A stretch of 64,000 bases of DNA, from positions 1,633,030 through 1,697,029 of the forward strand of contig NZ_CP007203.1 in assembly GCF_000340565.2 (NCBI RefSeq), written 5' to 3'. The DNA comes from Nodularia spumigena CCY9414 (GTDB taxonomy: Bacteria; Cyanobacteriota; Cyanobacteriia; Cyanobacteriales; Nostocaceae). The first letter of the stretch is position 1; every line of letters starts with the position of its first letter. Positions 53,563 to 62,672 of this stretch are shown here, one piece after another. The notes beneath the pieces are model-generated. The model saw only the letters and a list, made by a program, of their open reading frames with translations, made no database searches and had not been told where the DNA came from. Both the position numbers and the translations under genes were made by a program.

Positions 53563-54951
53563 TTACCCAAGCCTCTTTTTAATTTCCCCAGCCAAATTTT
53601 CCAGTGTAACCTCTATTTGCTCACCTGACTTTAAATCCTTAAGAGAAGACTTTTGCGCTGCGGCTTCCTCAGAACCAATAATTACACAGAATTGAATACC
53701 TTGTTTATCAGCCAGTTGAAATTGTTTACCCAATGGACGTTTATCAAAATTAGTTACCACATTAAGTCCAGCCCGCCGCAATTCTTGAGAAACATTTAAA
53801 TAAATAGGCATTAAATCTGCTTGCATATTCACCACCATCACCTGCGCTGGTGTAGCAGACAAAGTATTAAGAATACCAGCTTTTAACAGACGACTAATTA
53901 AACGAGTCAAACCAATAGAAATACCCACACCAGGCATTTGTTCGCCCAAAAAAGTCCCAACTAATTCTTCATATCTGCCGCCAGAGCAAATACTACCTAA
54001 AGCCTCATGTCCTAACAAAGTTGTTTCGTAAACTGTACCCGTATAATAATCCAAACCACGAGCAATAGATAAATCAATACAAAACCGATTTTCAGAGACT
54101 CCCAGGTTACGCACGCCTGTAATTACAGTTGCTAACTCAGTTACACCCAGATTGAATTGTTCCGCCTCTGGGAGATTTTCCGCCAAATGTTTGAGTTTAT
54201 CTAATACTTCCTCAACACTGCCATTAATACTAATAAAATCAATTATTTTTTGAGTTTGTTCAGGGATAACTCCTTCTGTTTCTAAAGCTTGCTTAACTTT
54301 AGCTTCCCCAATTTTTTCTAAATTATCAATAATGCCAATACAAGCTTTAATTTTAGTTTCTGCAATTCCCACAGATTGGAAAAAACCTGTGAGAATTTTG
54401 CGATTATTTATACGAATTAGAAAATCACCAATGTTTACAGCTTCAAATATTTCGGTGATAATTGCAGGCATTTGAGCATCATACAGTAAACTGAGTTCAC
54501 GACGAGCAACTACATCAATGTCGCACTGACGGAACTGACGAAAACGCCCATCTTTTGCTCTTTCTCCCCGAAAAACTACATCAGTTTGGTAACGCGCAAA
54601 GGGAAAAGTTAATTCATTTAAATGACGTGCAATATAAGCTGCTAAAGGCACAGTTTGGTCGAACTTTAAAGCTCTAGCTTCTGAACCTGTTTCGCCGGCT
54701 TTTTCTTTCTCAGCTTGCCGATTTGGTGGTAATATAGGATCAATACCATAAATAATATTATCGCCTTGATTTCCTTTGGCTTGGAGAACTTCTAAGCGTT
54801 CAACTGCGGGTGTTTCAATGGGTGTAAATCCGTAGCTTTCAAATACTTTGCGAATATTATCTAATAAGTATACTTCTAAGCGTTTTTCACTGGGGAGAAA
54901 TTCGGGAAATCCACTGGGTGTTGAAAAGTTTATTTTGTCACTTTTTGCCAT
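53563..54951 (-). CDS. hisS: Histidyl-tRNA synthetase
   Basis: Class II aminoacyl-tRNA synthetase, 462 aa. Motif 2 is FRGERAKDGRFRQFRQCDIDV, the histidine-A motif is ARGLDYYTGTVYE, and motif 3 is GVGISIGLTRL. The GSICSGGRYEELVG loop is also present. The C-terminal ~95 residues are the anticodon-binding domain (VMVVNMQADLMPIYLNVSQELRRAG). The enzyme is essential and no second copy is in the window. It has a normal ATG. Confidence 0.97.
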   Translation of the reverse strand: MAKSDKINFSTPSGFPEFLPSEKRLEVYLLDNIRKVFESYGFTPIETPAVERLEVLQAKGNQGDNIIYGIDPILPPNRQAEKEKAGETGSEARALKFDQTVPLAAYIARHLNELTFPFARYQTDVVFRGERAKDGRFRQFRQCDIDVVARRELSLLYDAQMPAIITEIFEAVNIGDFLIRINNRKILTGFFQSVGIAETKIKACIGIIDNLEKIGEAKVKQALETEGVIPEQTQKIIDFISINGSVEEVLDKLKHLAENLPEAEQFNLGVTELATVITGVRNLGVSENRFCIDLSIARGLDYYTGTVYETTLLGHEALGSICSGGRYEELVGTFLGEQMPGVGISIGLTRLISRLLKAGILNTLSATPAQVMVVNMQADLMPIYLNVSQELRRAGLNVVTNFDKRPLGKQFQLADKQGIQFCVIIGSEEAAAQKSSLKDLKSGEQIEVTLENLAGEIKKRLG

Positions 54952-55227
54952 GTTTTTACTTTGTTAAGTATGAGTTTGGAAGTTTAAATTATAGCGCTTG
55001 TTGGATGAATAAGAAAATTTATGAGGAAACGAACCACGAAGACACGAAGGACACGAAGGAAGAAAGAAAGGAAGGAAGAAGGAAATGGTAGGATTTATCT
55101 GTGGTCAATTAATTCTTATTCCCTCCCCAATTGTGATACTTTAGCGAAATATCCAATTTTTCTTCATTTAAATAAAGGCACATTTACGAATTTTTATGCA
55201 CCATAAACAGCATAATTCATCAAAAAA

Positions 55228-55665
55228 TTATATTCGCTGTTCTTGTACTAAGGTGCGTTGGTAGACTTGATGATTTTTAAACCAATGCCAAGTGCGGAAG
55301 CGAAAATTATTACAAGGACTTAGGAAAATTGTTTCATATAAATATGCGTCGGGCATTCCTTTAAATGCGAAACGAAACATAATAGTAGTATCGTCTACTT
55401 CCCAGGCACAACCATCAAGGCGTTCGGTGTCAAACCATACTTTTTGATCACGATATATTCCCGGAAAATGATGTTCTTCTTTTCTACCATCAGGCCATTG
55501 ATAGCGATTTATTTGGTGGTAAGAAAAGGGAGGATTTTCTCTGAATTTACAGCTTAAATGAGAAGTATATTTATCCAGAATTTTTCCTTCTGTATCAACC
55601 AGTGTATAAGCACCAGACCATTCTCCTTCATGGCGCGCCATTACGGGCATTTCTACTTTAATCAT
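55228..55665 (-). CDS. Small lipocalin-like protein (DUF3598-type candidate)
   Basis: About 145 aa, beta-rich and aromatic: ARHEGEWSGAYTLVDTEGKILDKYTSHLSC, HHFPGIYRDQKVWFDTERLDGCAWEVDDT, MPDAYLYETIFLSP, and FRFRTWHWFKNHQVYQRTLVQE. The pattern recalls the lipocalin-like DUF3598 family of cyanobacteria, with moderate certainty. It is the last gene of an apparent operon after a nitrilase-fold protein and an aldehyde dehydrogenase, ~54 bp behind the latter. It may bind a small molecule handled by that operon. Confidence 0.7.
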   Translation of the reverse strand: MIKVEMPVMARHEGEWSGAYTLVDTEGKILDKYTSHLSCKFRENPPFSYHQINRYQWPDGRKEEHHFPGIYRDQKVWFDTERLDGCAWEVDDTTIMFRFAFKGMPDAYLYETIFLSPCNNFRFRTWHWFKNHQVYQRTLVQEQRI

Positions 55666-55718
55666 AGACATTTGATATTTCCTGTATTGTGGGTTTGACT
55701 AGGGTTTTCCTCGTCTTT

Positions 55719-57137
55719 TTACTGGTCATTAAACCACCAAGGGTCATTACTAGAGTTAGTCTTAATCAAAAATGCTTTTTTTCGCAGGAAGCGTTTGATT
55801 GACGCTGGTCCCATGCGTGACCCACCAAGACCGGAGAATTTAAAGGAATTCTTTTCTCCTTCATGCATGATGGCAGTTAAAGCAGCATCGTTGATACTGA
55901 TAGCACCTGCATCAATTTGGTCAGCCACTGCTAAAGCTTCTGCTTCCGTCTCGGCAAACACCGCAGCACTCAGTCCATATATGGAGTCATTTGCTAAGTA
56001 TACCGCTTCTTCAACTGTGGGAAATGGCATGACTGGCATGATGGGGCCAAAAGTCTCTTCTGTCATCACTTTCATGGAATGGTTTACCTGGGTGATAACT
56101 GTGGGACGACACCACCAACCCCCGCCTAATTCTTCTACTTGACCGCCACAATGTATTAATGCGCCCTTGGATACTGCATCTAAAAGATGGTCGTTAATAA
56201 TTGCGGCTTGTTTTTCGGCAATAATAGGGCCAATTTCTCCACTGTCAACTCTGGGATGGGCTAACTGCAAACGATGGGCTTTGACTACCAGTTGATGATA
56301 AAATTCTTCAAATATGGATTCGGCTACGTAAATTCGCTCAATTGAAAGGCAAGATTGTCCACTATTGACGACTGAACCCCACAAAATTGCTGAGGTGGCT
56401 AATTCTAAATCGGCTGATTCTAAAACAATGGCGGGGTCTTTTCCCCCTAATTCTAAAAAAGCGGGAATAAACCTTCTAGCTGCGGCTTCTGCGACTTTTT
56501 GTCCTGTGGCGACACTGCCTGTAAAGCAGATTAAATCTACATTCTCTACTAGGGTAGCACCTGTTTCACCTGCGCCTTCAGCAAAACTGAGTACGTCTCG
56601 CAAGTCTGGGACGTTATTCAGGGCTGTTATCAGTGGGGCGACGAAGCGGGGAGCGATTTCACTGGGTTTGACGATGACGGCACAACCTGCCAATAATGCG
56701 GGAATAGTATCAATTGTAGACAGTAACAGGGGAAAATTCCAGGGGCTAATTACTCCTACTAGGGGGTAAGGTACTGATGCTTGTTGCAGGGTAATGAAGG
56801 GGATGGCTGTATTTTTGGCGGAGATTTGGAGTAATTCTGGTGCTAACCTACACCAACGGTTAATGCTAGACAGAAAAGAGTCTATTTCTAAGACTGAGGT
56901 TGATAATCTGCCTGTATCACTTACCAAAGCCTCTGTCAGCTGTTCGCGCCCATATATTATGGCTTGTTTCCATTGCTGTAAAGCGTCAATTCTGGCTTCT
57001 AAACCGATGTTTTTCCAGTGAATTTGCGCTCTTCGGGCGCGGTTACATTTGTGTACTAACAGCCTGGGGGGCGGAGGAAGAATTATATAATCAAATTCTC
57101 CGGTTCGGGGGTTACGGACTTCGATTGGTTTAGTCAT
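55719..57137 (-). CDS. NAD(P)-dependent aldehyde dehydrogenase
   Basis: 472 aa ALDH superfamily enzyme. The catalytic Glu is in FLELGGKDPAIVLE, the nucleophile Cys in VNSGQSCLSIERIYV, and the cofactor-binding FTGSVATGQKVAEAA precedes them. PWNFPLLL is the usual Asn motif. The C-terminal part contains FGPIMPVMPF and GLGGSRMGP. All key residues are present, so it should be active. The aldehyde cannot be named. It lies 44 bp after the nitrilase-fold gene on the same strand. Confidence 0.93.
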   Translation of the reverse strand: MTKPIEVRNPRTGEFDYIILPPPPRLLVHKCNRARRAQIHWKNIGLEARIDALQQWKQAIIYGREQLTEALVSDTGRLSTSVLEIDSFLSSINRWCRLAPELLQISAKNTAIPFITLQQASVPYPLVGVISPWNFPLLLSTIDTIPALLAGCAVIVKPSEIAPRFVAPLITALNNVPDLRDVLSFAEGAGETGATLVENVDLICFTGSVATGQKVAEAAARRFIPAFLELGGKDPAIVLESADLELATSAILWGSVVNSGQSCLSIERIYVAESIFEEFYHQLVVKAHRLQLAHPRVDSGEIGPIIAEKQAAIINDHLLDAVSKGALIHCGGQVEELGGGWWCRPTVITQVNHSMKVMTEETFGPIMPVMPFPTVEEAVYLANDSIYGLSAAVFAETEAEALAVADQIDAGAISINDAALTAIMHEGEKNSFKFSGLGGSRMGPASIKRFLRKKAFLIKTNSSNDPWWFNDQ

Positions 57138-57181
57138 TAGTGATTAGTCGTGAGTTGTGATGTTTCATCCCCCTATTACAG

Positions 57182-58246
57182 TTAAATTATGCCCAATTTG
57201 GCTAAACGTTCAATGGTTTTTTGTTGCGTTTCTATGAAGTGTTTGCGGTCTACTTCTTGATTCAGCATGGTGTTTGCTGGGTAAAAGTGTGACTGGCTGT
57301 AACTTTGGGCGTATAGCTCAAATCTTTGGCGTGATGGTAAATTATTTAACCCTGGACGACGGCGATCGCGTCGTAATGCTGCCAAGTCAATCTCGGCAAA
57401 AGCTGCCATACTCTCGCCTGTAGCTGCCTGTGCTAGGACTTTTCCCCGATAATCAATGATTTTAGAACCACCGTCTGCCGAAGCGACGGGAATGGGAATA
57501 TTATCTATACCTGCTGTATTAGCTGAGACTACGTAAGCCATATTTTCTACGGCACGAGAGATTTTCGCTGCATCTTTAGGGGTCAATGTATTATCATATA
57601 CTTCTGATGTGGAGTGGAGAAAAATTTCTGCGCCCCGCATTGCTAGACACCGCGCTACTTCTGGATATAAAATTTCTTCTGATGCGATCGCTGCTAAATT
57701 ACCAATTGCTGTCTTTGCAACGGGAAATACTCCCTCTAAACCATAGCAATCGAGATACTTATCCCAAACATCGTGGGGTGTAGGCGTAAATAAGGAATTT
57801 AGCCGTCGATAGCGTAAGATAATCTCACCAGAGGGGTCAATCACAAAGCTGGTTTGAAAGTACAATCCCGGAAAATTGGGGTCGAGTTCGTAGGCGTTAC
57901 CAGCTAAAAATATTTGATGTTTCTGGGCAATTTTACTTAGGGCTTCATACTCAGCACCCGCCATTTCTAAACAGGCTTTTTCTCCCCACACAGCTAACGC
58001 TTCCCCCATTGGGAAACCTGTGAGGAAATATTCTGGTAAGACGATTAAACGACAGTCTAAGCCAATAAAGGCAATACTAGCAGCAATTTGTTGCTCTAAG
58101 CGCTTGATTGAGTTTAGCATTAATAGCCTGGTTGCTTGGCGATTCCTACGGAGCGCTTCGCTATCGCCTGCTAAATTGACTGCATGACATTTAACTTGCA
58201 GCGCTAAGGCTCGAAATGATTCAATTTTATCAGTGTTATCTGCCAT
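57182..58246 (-). CDS. Nitrilase-superfamily protein with substituted catalytic residues
   Basis: 354 aa C-N hydrolase fold. The first catalytic Glu is present in RLIVLPEYFLTGFP. The Lys motif reads LRYRRLN, with Arg where Lys is expected. The nucleophile motif reads IASEEILYPE, with Ser in place of Cys (normally CxExxxPE). So two of the three triad residues differ, and ordinary amidase or nitrilase activity is doubtful. It could use Ser, bind ligands only, or have another chemistry. It heads a three-gene operon with an aldehyde dehydrogenase and a small lipocalin-like protein. Confidence 0.85.
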   Translation of the reverse strand: MADNTDKIESFRALALQVKCHAVNLAGDSEALRRNRQATRLLMLNSIKRLEQQIAASIAFIGLDCRLIVLPEYFLTGFPMGEALAVWGEKACLEMAGAEYEALSKIAQKHQIFLAGNAYELDPNFPGLYFQTSFVIDPSGEIILRYRRLNSLFTPTPHDVWDKYLDCYGLEGVFPVAKTAIGNLAAIASEEILYPEVARCLAMRGAEIFLHSTSEVYDNTLTPKDAAKISRAVENMAYVVSANTAGIDNIPIPVASADGGSKIIDYRGKVLAQAATGESMAAFAEIDLAALRRDRRRPGLNNLPSRQRFELYAQSYSQSHFYPANTMLNQEVDRKHFIETQQKTIERLAKLGII

Positions 58247-58371
58247 ACTGTTGGCTGATTCCCCAAAAACTTGCTTTTAAATGAAACTTTTAATATTGAT
58301 TATTATCATACACTCAACTAGAATTAAGAGTGATAAAATTAATCTGTATTCTGAGTTAATTAATCAAAAAA

Positions 58372-58611
58372 ATGAAAAAATTAATTAGACTGAATATTGA
58401 AAAATTTACTGAAGATGGGCAAGACTATTTTGTGGCTACTAGTGATGATATCCAAGGTTTAGTAGCTGAAGGTAGAACACTACAAGAAGCATTGGAAATT
58501 GCTGAAGATGTAGCTCAGGTGCTATTAGATATGGAAAAAGGAAAAAACGCTAGTTTGAATTTAAAAGACTTGCCATCTCAATTTGAATATCCTCTGATTA
58601 TGGAGGTCTAA
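58372..58611 (+). CDS. hicB: HicB-like antitoxin
   Basis: 79 aa with a partial RNase H-like HicB fold: TEDGQDYFVATSDDIQGLVAEGRTLQEALEIAEDV. It lacks a C-terminal DNA-binding domain, as in short (DUF1902-type) HicB forms. It precedes hicA, and the stop and start overlap (TAATG), which is typical of a toxin-antitoxin pair. It would neutralise HicA and may act with it in autoregulation. Confidence 0.85.
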   Translation: MKKLIRLNIEKFTEDGQDYFVATSDDIQGLVAEGRTLQEALEIAEDVAQVLLDMEKGKNASLNLKDLPSQFEYPLIMEV

Positions 58612-58832
58612 TGGGTAGATTGGCAGGTTTCTCTTATCGAGAAGTGACGCGAAAATTTAGAACATTAGGTTTTGAATTTTATCGTTCAGCTAAGGGAGAT
58701 CATGAAATTTGGTTTAACGCAGAAACTAATCAGAAAACAACCATTCCTCATCATCGCGAGATTAAGGAAGGAACGCTGAGAAATATTTTAAAGCAAGCTC
58801 AAGTGGATATCGATATATTTTTAGAAATTTGA
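58611..58832 (+). CDS. hicA: HicA toxin (mRNA interferase)
   Basis: 73 aa double-stranded-RNA-binding-like fold. FSYREVTRKFRTLGFEFYRSAKGDHEIWFN contains the conserved Gly-x-His (catalytic His) and is followed by TTIPHHREIKEGTLRNILKQA. It starts inside the hicB stop codon. It should cleave mRNA when free of HicB. The length and motifs are complete, so the pair looks functional. Confidence 0.88.
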   Translation: MGRLAGFSYREVTRKFRTLGFEFYRSAKGDHEIWFNAETNQKTTIPHHREIKEGTLRNILKQAQVDIDIFLEI

Positions 58833-58947
58833 AAGACTATTCTCAAAATTTTGGGCGAATATGATTTAAACCCCCACAGGTGGTCACTGAGTTTGCCGAA
58901 GTGCGGGTGTTTTCTGTGTATACCCGTATAAATGAAATTGTCTAGAA

Positions 58948-59925
58948 TTAATTTGTGGGCTGAAATGGGGTGTATTTGCCCCCTAATGCTTCTACAATGG
59001 TGCGGGTGTTCGCTGCCATCATTTTGATGTAAGAATCGCCTTCGCTGCCTTTTTCGCCAATGGAATCAGCGTATAGTTCTCTGGGTGCTAATTTTACACC
59101 TGCTTCTTGAGCAACGGTTTTAATTAAGGCTGGGTTAATTGTCGTTTCGGCAAAAATTGCGGGGACATTGTTGGTTTTGATTGACTCTACTAAACGCGTT
59201 ACTGTTTGGGCGCTGGGTTGTTCTTCTGTGCTAATCCCAATTAATGTGCCGGCGATCGCCAAACCATAAGCGTTACCATAATATTGAAAAGCATCATGAG
59301 TTGTCACAAGTTGGCGTTTGTCTGCGGGAATTGTTTGTATCTGTTGATTAATCCAGTTATGCAACTGCTGTAATTCCTGAGTTAATTCTGACGCTCTTTG
59401 AGTAAATTCCGCTTCGTCTGTGGGGGATAATTTAATTAACTCATCTCGGATGATATTTGTCATGGCGATCGCATTTTCTACATTACCCCAAACATGAGGA
59501 TCTGGGACAACTTTTCCTTCATATCCATCTAACTGTAAAGGTTTGACCACTTCCCCCACCGCTACCTTCCGCGCCTTCTCACCAGCCGCATTCATTAAAT
59601 TAATCAGTCCTGGTTCTAAGTTGTAGCCGTTATACAAAATCAAATCGGCTGTTTCTAAAACCCGGCTGTCTGCTGGTGTCGGTTCATAAATATGAGGATC
59701 AACTCCTGGTTCGAGAATACCAGTTAACTGAATTTCTTCTCCCCCAATTTCTTCAGCTAAATCAGCAATAATGGTGCTAGTTGCAACTACTTGCGCCTTG
59801 TCATCTATCCCCCCAGATATGCGGTTACTGTCTACTTGGTTACACCCTGCGAGGGAAATTCCTAACAAAACTCCTACCACAGCTTGCCAATATGATCTAG
59901 CTTTTGATTGAGTAATTGCTTTCAT
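58948..59925 (-). CDS. mntC: Manganese ABC transporter substrate-binding lipoprotein
   Basis: 325 aa cluster A-I binding protein with a lipobox LAGC near residue 28. Metal ligands can be read: His in DPHIYEP, His in PDPHVWGN, Glu in FAETTINP, and Asp in YADSIG. His-His-Glu-Asp is the manganese type. There is no His-rich loop, which argues against a zinc-specific ZnuA. It is divergent from mntA and should deliver Mn2+ to the MntA/MntB membrane complex, needed for photosystem II. The promoter interval is short and AT-rich; no metal box was firmly identified. Confidence 0.88.
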   Translation of the reverse strand: MKAITQSKARSYWQAVVGVLLGISLAGCNQVDSNRISGGIDDKAQVVATSTIIADLAEEIGGEEIQLTGILEPGVDPHIYEPTPADSRVLETADLILYNGYNLEPGLINLMNAAGEKARKVAVGEVVKPLQLDGYEGKVVPDPHVWGNVENAIAMTNIIRDELIKLSPTDEAEFTQRASELTQELQQLHNWINQQIQTIPADKRQLVTTHDAFQYYGNAYGLAIAGTLIGISTEEQPSAQTVTRLVESIKTNNVPAIFAETTINPALIKTVAQEAGVKLAPRELYADSIGEKGSEGDSYIKMMAANTRTIVEALGGKYTPFQPTN

Positions 59926-60058
59926 ATACTTGTTAGACTGGTTATCATATTTTTCTCATTTTTCAGGTTACACTATTCTCATATTCTTTTCATTTTTCCT
60001 GGTATTCCCCAAAATGAGAACTGTTAACTTTCCCTTAAAAGCCCATTCTGTCTACTCC

Positions 60059-60814
60059 ATGCAAGACAACCATACACCCACATCTCCAAGTATTAATATT
60101 GCCCATGTCGGGGTGCATTACCGGACAGATGAAGCTTTAAGAGACGTTAACTGTATTGTTAAAGCAAGTAGAATTACTGGGATTTTTGGACCGAATGGAG
60201 CGGGAAAAAGTACCTTAATGAAAGCCATGCTGGGCTTAGTTCCTCTCAGTAGCGGTACAGTGCTGTATGAGGCTAAACCTTTAATGCAGCAACTAGAGAA
60301 AGTTGCATATATCCCACAGCGTAGTCAAATTGACTGGACTTACCCGGCGACAGTTTGGGATGTGGCGATGATGGGAAGGGTAAAAAAGACAGGTTGGTTA
60401 CGTAGCTTTTCCGCAGTTAGTCGCCAGGAAACCAAAAATGCCCTCAAACGTGTGGAAATGTTTGCACATTGCGATCGCCCCATAGGAGAATTATCCGGAG
60501 GACAACAGCAAAGGGTATTTTTAGCCCGTGCGTTGGCACAGCAAGCAGATATATACTGTTTTGATGAACCATTCGTAGGTATTGACCAAAAAACCCAAGC
60601 GGTGATTTTTGCAGTCTTCCATGAACTGGCGGCGGCTGGTAAAATTGTCCTAGTAGTTAATCACGACTTAGGCGAATCTATTACCCACTTTGATGATTTA
60701 ATTTTACTGAATCGGGAATTAATTGCTACAGGTTTACGGCAGCAAGTTTTGACAAAGGAAAATCTCTATCGTGCCTATAACGGTCAGGTAATGTACTTTG
60801 ATAACGCTGCGTAA
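60059..60814 (+). CDS. mntA: Manganese ABC transporter ATP-binding protein
   Basis: About 251 aa. Walker A is GPNGAGKST, the signature LSGGQQQRVFLARAL, Walker B IYCFDEPFVGID, and the switch VNHD. VAYIPQRSQIDWTYPATVWDV is typical of zinc/manganese transporter ATPases. The frame is open upstream to 59930, but that part is low-complexity and hydrophobic; MQDNHTPTSP is chosen as start, with MRTVNF (60014) as an alternative. It is divergent from mntC. The permease gene lies ~330 bp downstream behind a relic gene. Confidence 0.87.
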   Translation: MQDNHTPTSPSINIAHVGVHYRTDEALRDVNCIVKASRITGIFGPNGAGKSTLMKAMLGLVPLSSGTVLYEAKPLMQQLEKVAYIPQRSQIDWTYPATVWDVAMMGRVKKTGWLRSFSAVSRQETKNALKRVEMFAHCDRPIGELSGGQQQRVFLARALAQQADIYCFDEPFVGIDQKTQAVIFAVFHELAAAGKIVLVVNHDLGESITHFDDLILLNRELIATGLRQQVLTKENLYRAYNGQVMYFDNAA

Positions 60815-60924
60815 ATTTTTCCTATCTCTGCGTTTCGTATAAATACTTATGGTTGTATAAGTCAAAAACATACAGATACCTGATTTTAGCGTCAGGTATA
60901 TTAACTGCTGTTATATTTAAAGAT

Positions 60925-61136
60925 ATGCTAGAAAAAGTAATACTTCATAATTTCAAAAGCCATAAATCTACAGAACTTAATTTCGATAGTTCCCGATTAC
61001 ATGGACTCGTAGGGAAAAACTGTGCTGGGAAGATACAAGTTTAGAAATTTTACGTGAAAGAGGTGTAAATACAGGTTTAACAGATTATCTTCAAGAAGTT
61101 GAGGAAAGATTGGCTGCAATTATTTTATCTGAGTAA
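60925..61136 (+). pseudogene. Relic of an AAA/SMC-like ATPase
   Basis: Residues from MLEKVILHNFKSHKSTELNFD to LVGKNCAGK are the N-terminus of an SMC/RecF-like ATPase, but the P-loop reads GKNCAGKI in place of GKNGAGKT/S. Right after it, in another frame, 61026-61136 encodes DTSLEILRERGVNTGLTDYL and EEVEERLAAIILSE to a stop, which looks like the C-terminus of a gene. A large internal deletion joined the two ends. It sits between mntA and mntB. Confidence 0.7.
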
Positions 61137-61144
61137 GAACTATT

Positions 61145-61990
61145 ATGATCCAAGCATTAATTGAGCCATTGCAATACAGCTTTATGCAGCGATCGCTCAT
61201 AATTGCGATTATCGTCGGCTTGCTGTGTGCAGTGGTGGGTAGTTACTTGATGGTGCAAAGACTAGCGTTACTGGGTGATGCTATCAGCCATTCAGTATTG
61301 CCAGGATTAGCGATCGCCTTTATGCTAGGAGGAAATATCTATTTTGGCGCATTTATAGCCGGAGTTGTGAGTACAATGGCGATCGCCTGGATTCAAACGC
61401 GATCGCCAATCAAAGAAGATGCAGCAATGGGGATAGTCCTTTCGGCATTTTTCGCCCTCGGTATCACCTTAATTACTGTTATTCAAAAAAGTCAAAAAAT
61501 CGATTTAAATCACTTTCTTTTTGGCAACATTCTCGGCGTGACATCTAACGAAGTACGAGACACCGCCATCATTGCTGCTATAGTTTTAATAGTTATTTTC
61601 TTATTATATAAAGAACTGTTATTTTACACCTTTGACCCTTTAGGCGCACAAGCCGCAGGTTTACCAGTCAATCAGCTAAACTTTGGACTCATGCTAATCA
61701 TTGCCTTAACCATAGTTGCCAGCATGAAAACCGTAGGAGTCGTATTAGTATTATCACTGTTAATTACACCCGGAGCAACAGCCTATCTGTTAGTTAAACG
61801 CCTACATCAAGTCATGATTTTAGGCGCATTCATTGGGGTAATTTCCAGTATTAGCGGGATGTACCTCAGCTACTTTTATAACTTACCCTCCGGTCCCGCC
61901 ATCGTTTTAGTAGTATCAGGATTATTTCTGTTAGCATTACTCTTTAGTCCCAGACATGGGATTTTTACCCCAAGTATAAATCAGAAATAG
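61145..61990 (+). CDS. mntB: Manganese ABC transporter permease
   Basis: 281 aa ABC-3 family permease with about 8-9 hydrophobic helices. LALLGDAISHSVLPGLAIAF is the conserved coupling and entry segment, with KTVGVVLVLSLLITPGATAYLL near the C-terminal third. It forms the channel for MntA and MntC. It starts at ATG only 8 bp after the relic ORF, so it may have been read from the mntA promoter through that insert. Confidence 0.9.
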   Translation: MIQALIEPLQYSFMQRSLIIAIIVGLLCAVVGSYLMVQRLALLGDAISHSVLPGLAIAFMLGGNIYFGAFIAGVVSTMAIAWIQTRSPIKEDAAMGIVLSAFFALGITLITVIQKSQKIDLNHFLFGNILGVTSNEVRDTAIIAAIVLIVIFLLYKELLFYTFDPLGAQAAGLPVNQLNFGLMLIIALTIVASMKTVGVVLVLSLLITPGATAYLLVKRLHQVMILGAFIGVISSISGMYLSYFYNLPSGPAIVLVVSGLFLLALLFSPRHGIFTPSINQK

Positions 61991-62048
61991 CGCAAATCGG
62001 TTACGATATAAATATATATACTATATACTTTCCCACAGTTAATTATTT

Positions 62049-62291
62049 ATGCTGCGAGAAAAGCTAAAAAGAGAACTGGACAAATTCAACGAAGAACAAC
62101 TCAAACAAATAGCTGACTTTATCAAATTCATTGAGTTTAAGAGTAAAGAAAATACTGTGCCTACTCCTTTTTGGCAAAGGGCAACACCAACAGAACGGGC
62201 TAAAGAGTTTCGTAAATGGGTTTCGCAACTGCCTAAAAACACTCCAAGTCTACCTGATGAAGCTTTTAGCCGTGATAGCATTTACGAATAA
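62049..62291 (+). CDS. VapB-like antitoxin (DUF2281-type)
   Basis: 80 aa, charged and helical: KLKRELDKFNEEQLKQIADFIKFIEFKSK, then PTPFWQRATPTERAKEFRKWVSQLPKN, then a tail SLPDEAFSRDSIYE, which resembles the toxin-binding ends of VapB-like proteins. It overlaps the start of the following PIN gene by one base (TAATG), as usual in vapBC operons. Confidence 0.8.
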   Translation: MLREKLKRELDKFNEEQLKQIADFIKFIEFKSKENTVPTPFWQRATPTERAKEFRKWVSQLPKNTPSLPDEAFSRDSIYE

Positions 62292-62617
62292 TGACGAGAT
62301 ATCTGCTTGATACCAATGTTGTTATGCGTTTTTGCAACCCGAATGATGTGCATCATGACCTGGCAACAAATGCAATATCTTGTTTGCTGACACAGGAAGA
62401 CGAATGCTATATTACAGCGCAAGTGCTTGTTGAGTTTTGGGTTGTTGCTACACGACCAGTTGAAGTGAATGGTTTGGGCTGGACTGTAGAACAAACGAGA
62501 AGCACAATAGACCAACTTCTTGATCGTTTCCAATTACTAGAGGAATCCGCGCAGATTTTTCCAACTTGGTTAAGTGTGGTGACTACTAACAAAGTCATGG
62601 GGTTGGGAACTGATTAG
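62291..62617 (+). pseudogene. VapC PIN-domain toxin, C-terminally truncated
   Basis: 108 residues of a PIN ribonuclease. The first catalytic Asp (YLLDTNVVMRF) and the Glu in VLVEFWVVATRP are present. After IFPTWLSVVTTNKVMG the chain changes to LGTD and stops, where full-length relatives (~140 aa) continue with a conserved HDAR-type segment and further acidic residues. The break lies at a GGGG run next to the IS607-type element that follows, so the toxin was probably interrupted by that insertion and is inactive. Confidence 0.78.
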
Positions 62618-62672
62618 AAATATTTATCCATACTTACTCATAACTACTTAAATGCTATGCTATAGTAGTTAT

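Noticed and set aside
55021..55206. 61-codon frame starting MRKRTTKTRRTRRKK
   Set aside because: It arises from an ACGAAGGACACGAAGGA simple repeat and has no credible protein features.
58296..58316. TGATTATTATCA as a Zur/Fur-like box upstream of hicB and the nitrilase gene
   Set aside because: It is short, imperfect and AT-rich, and neither neighbour is a metal gene; chance is likely.
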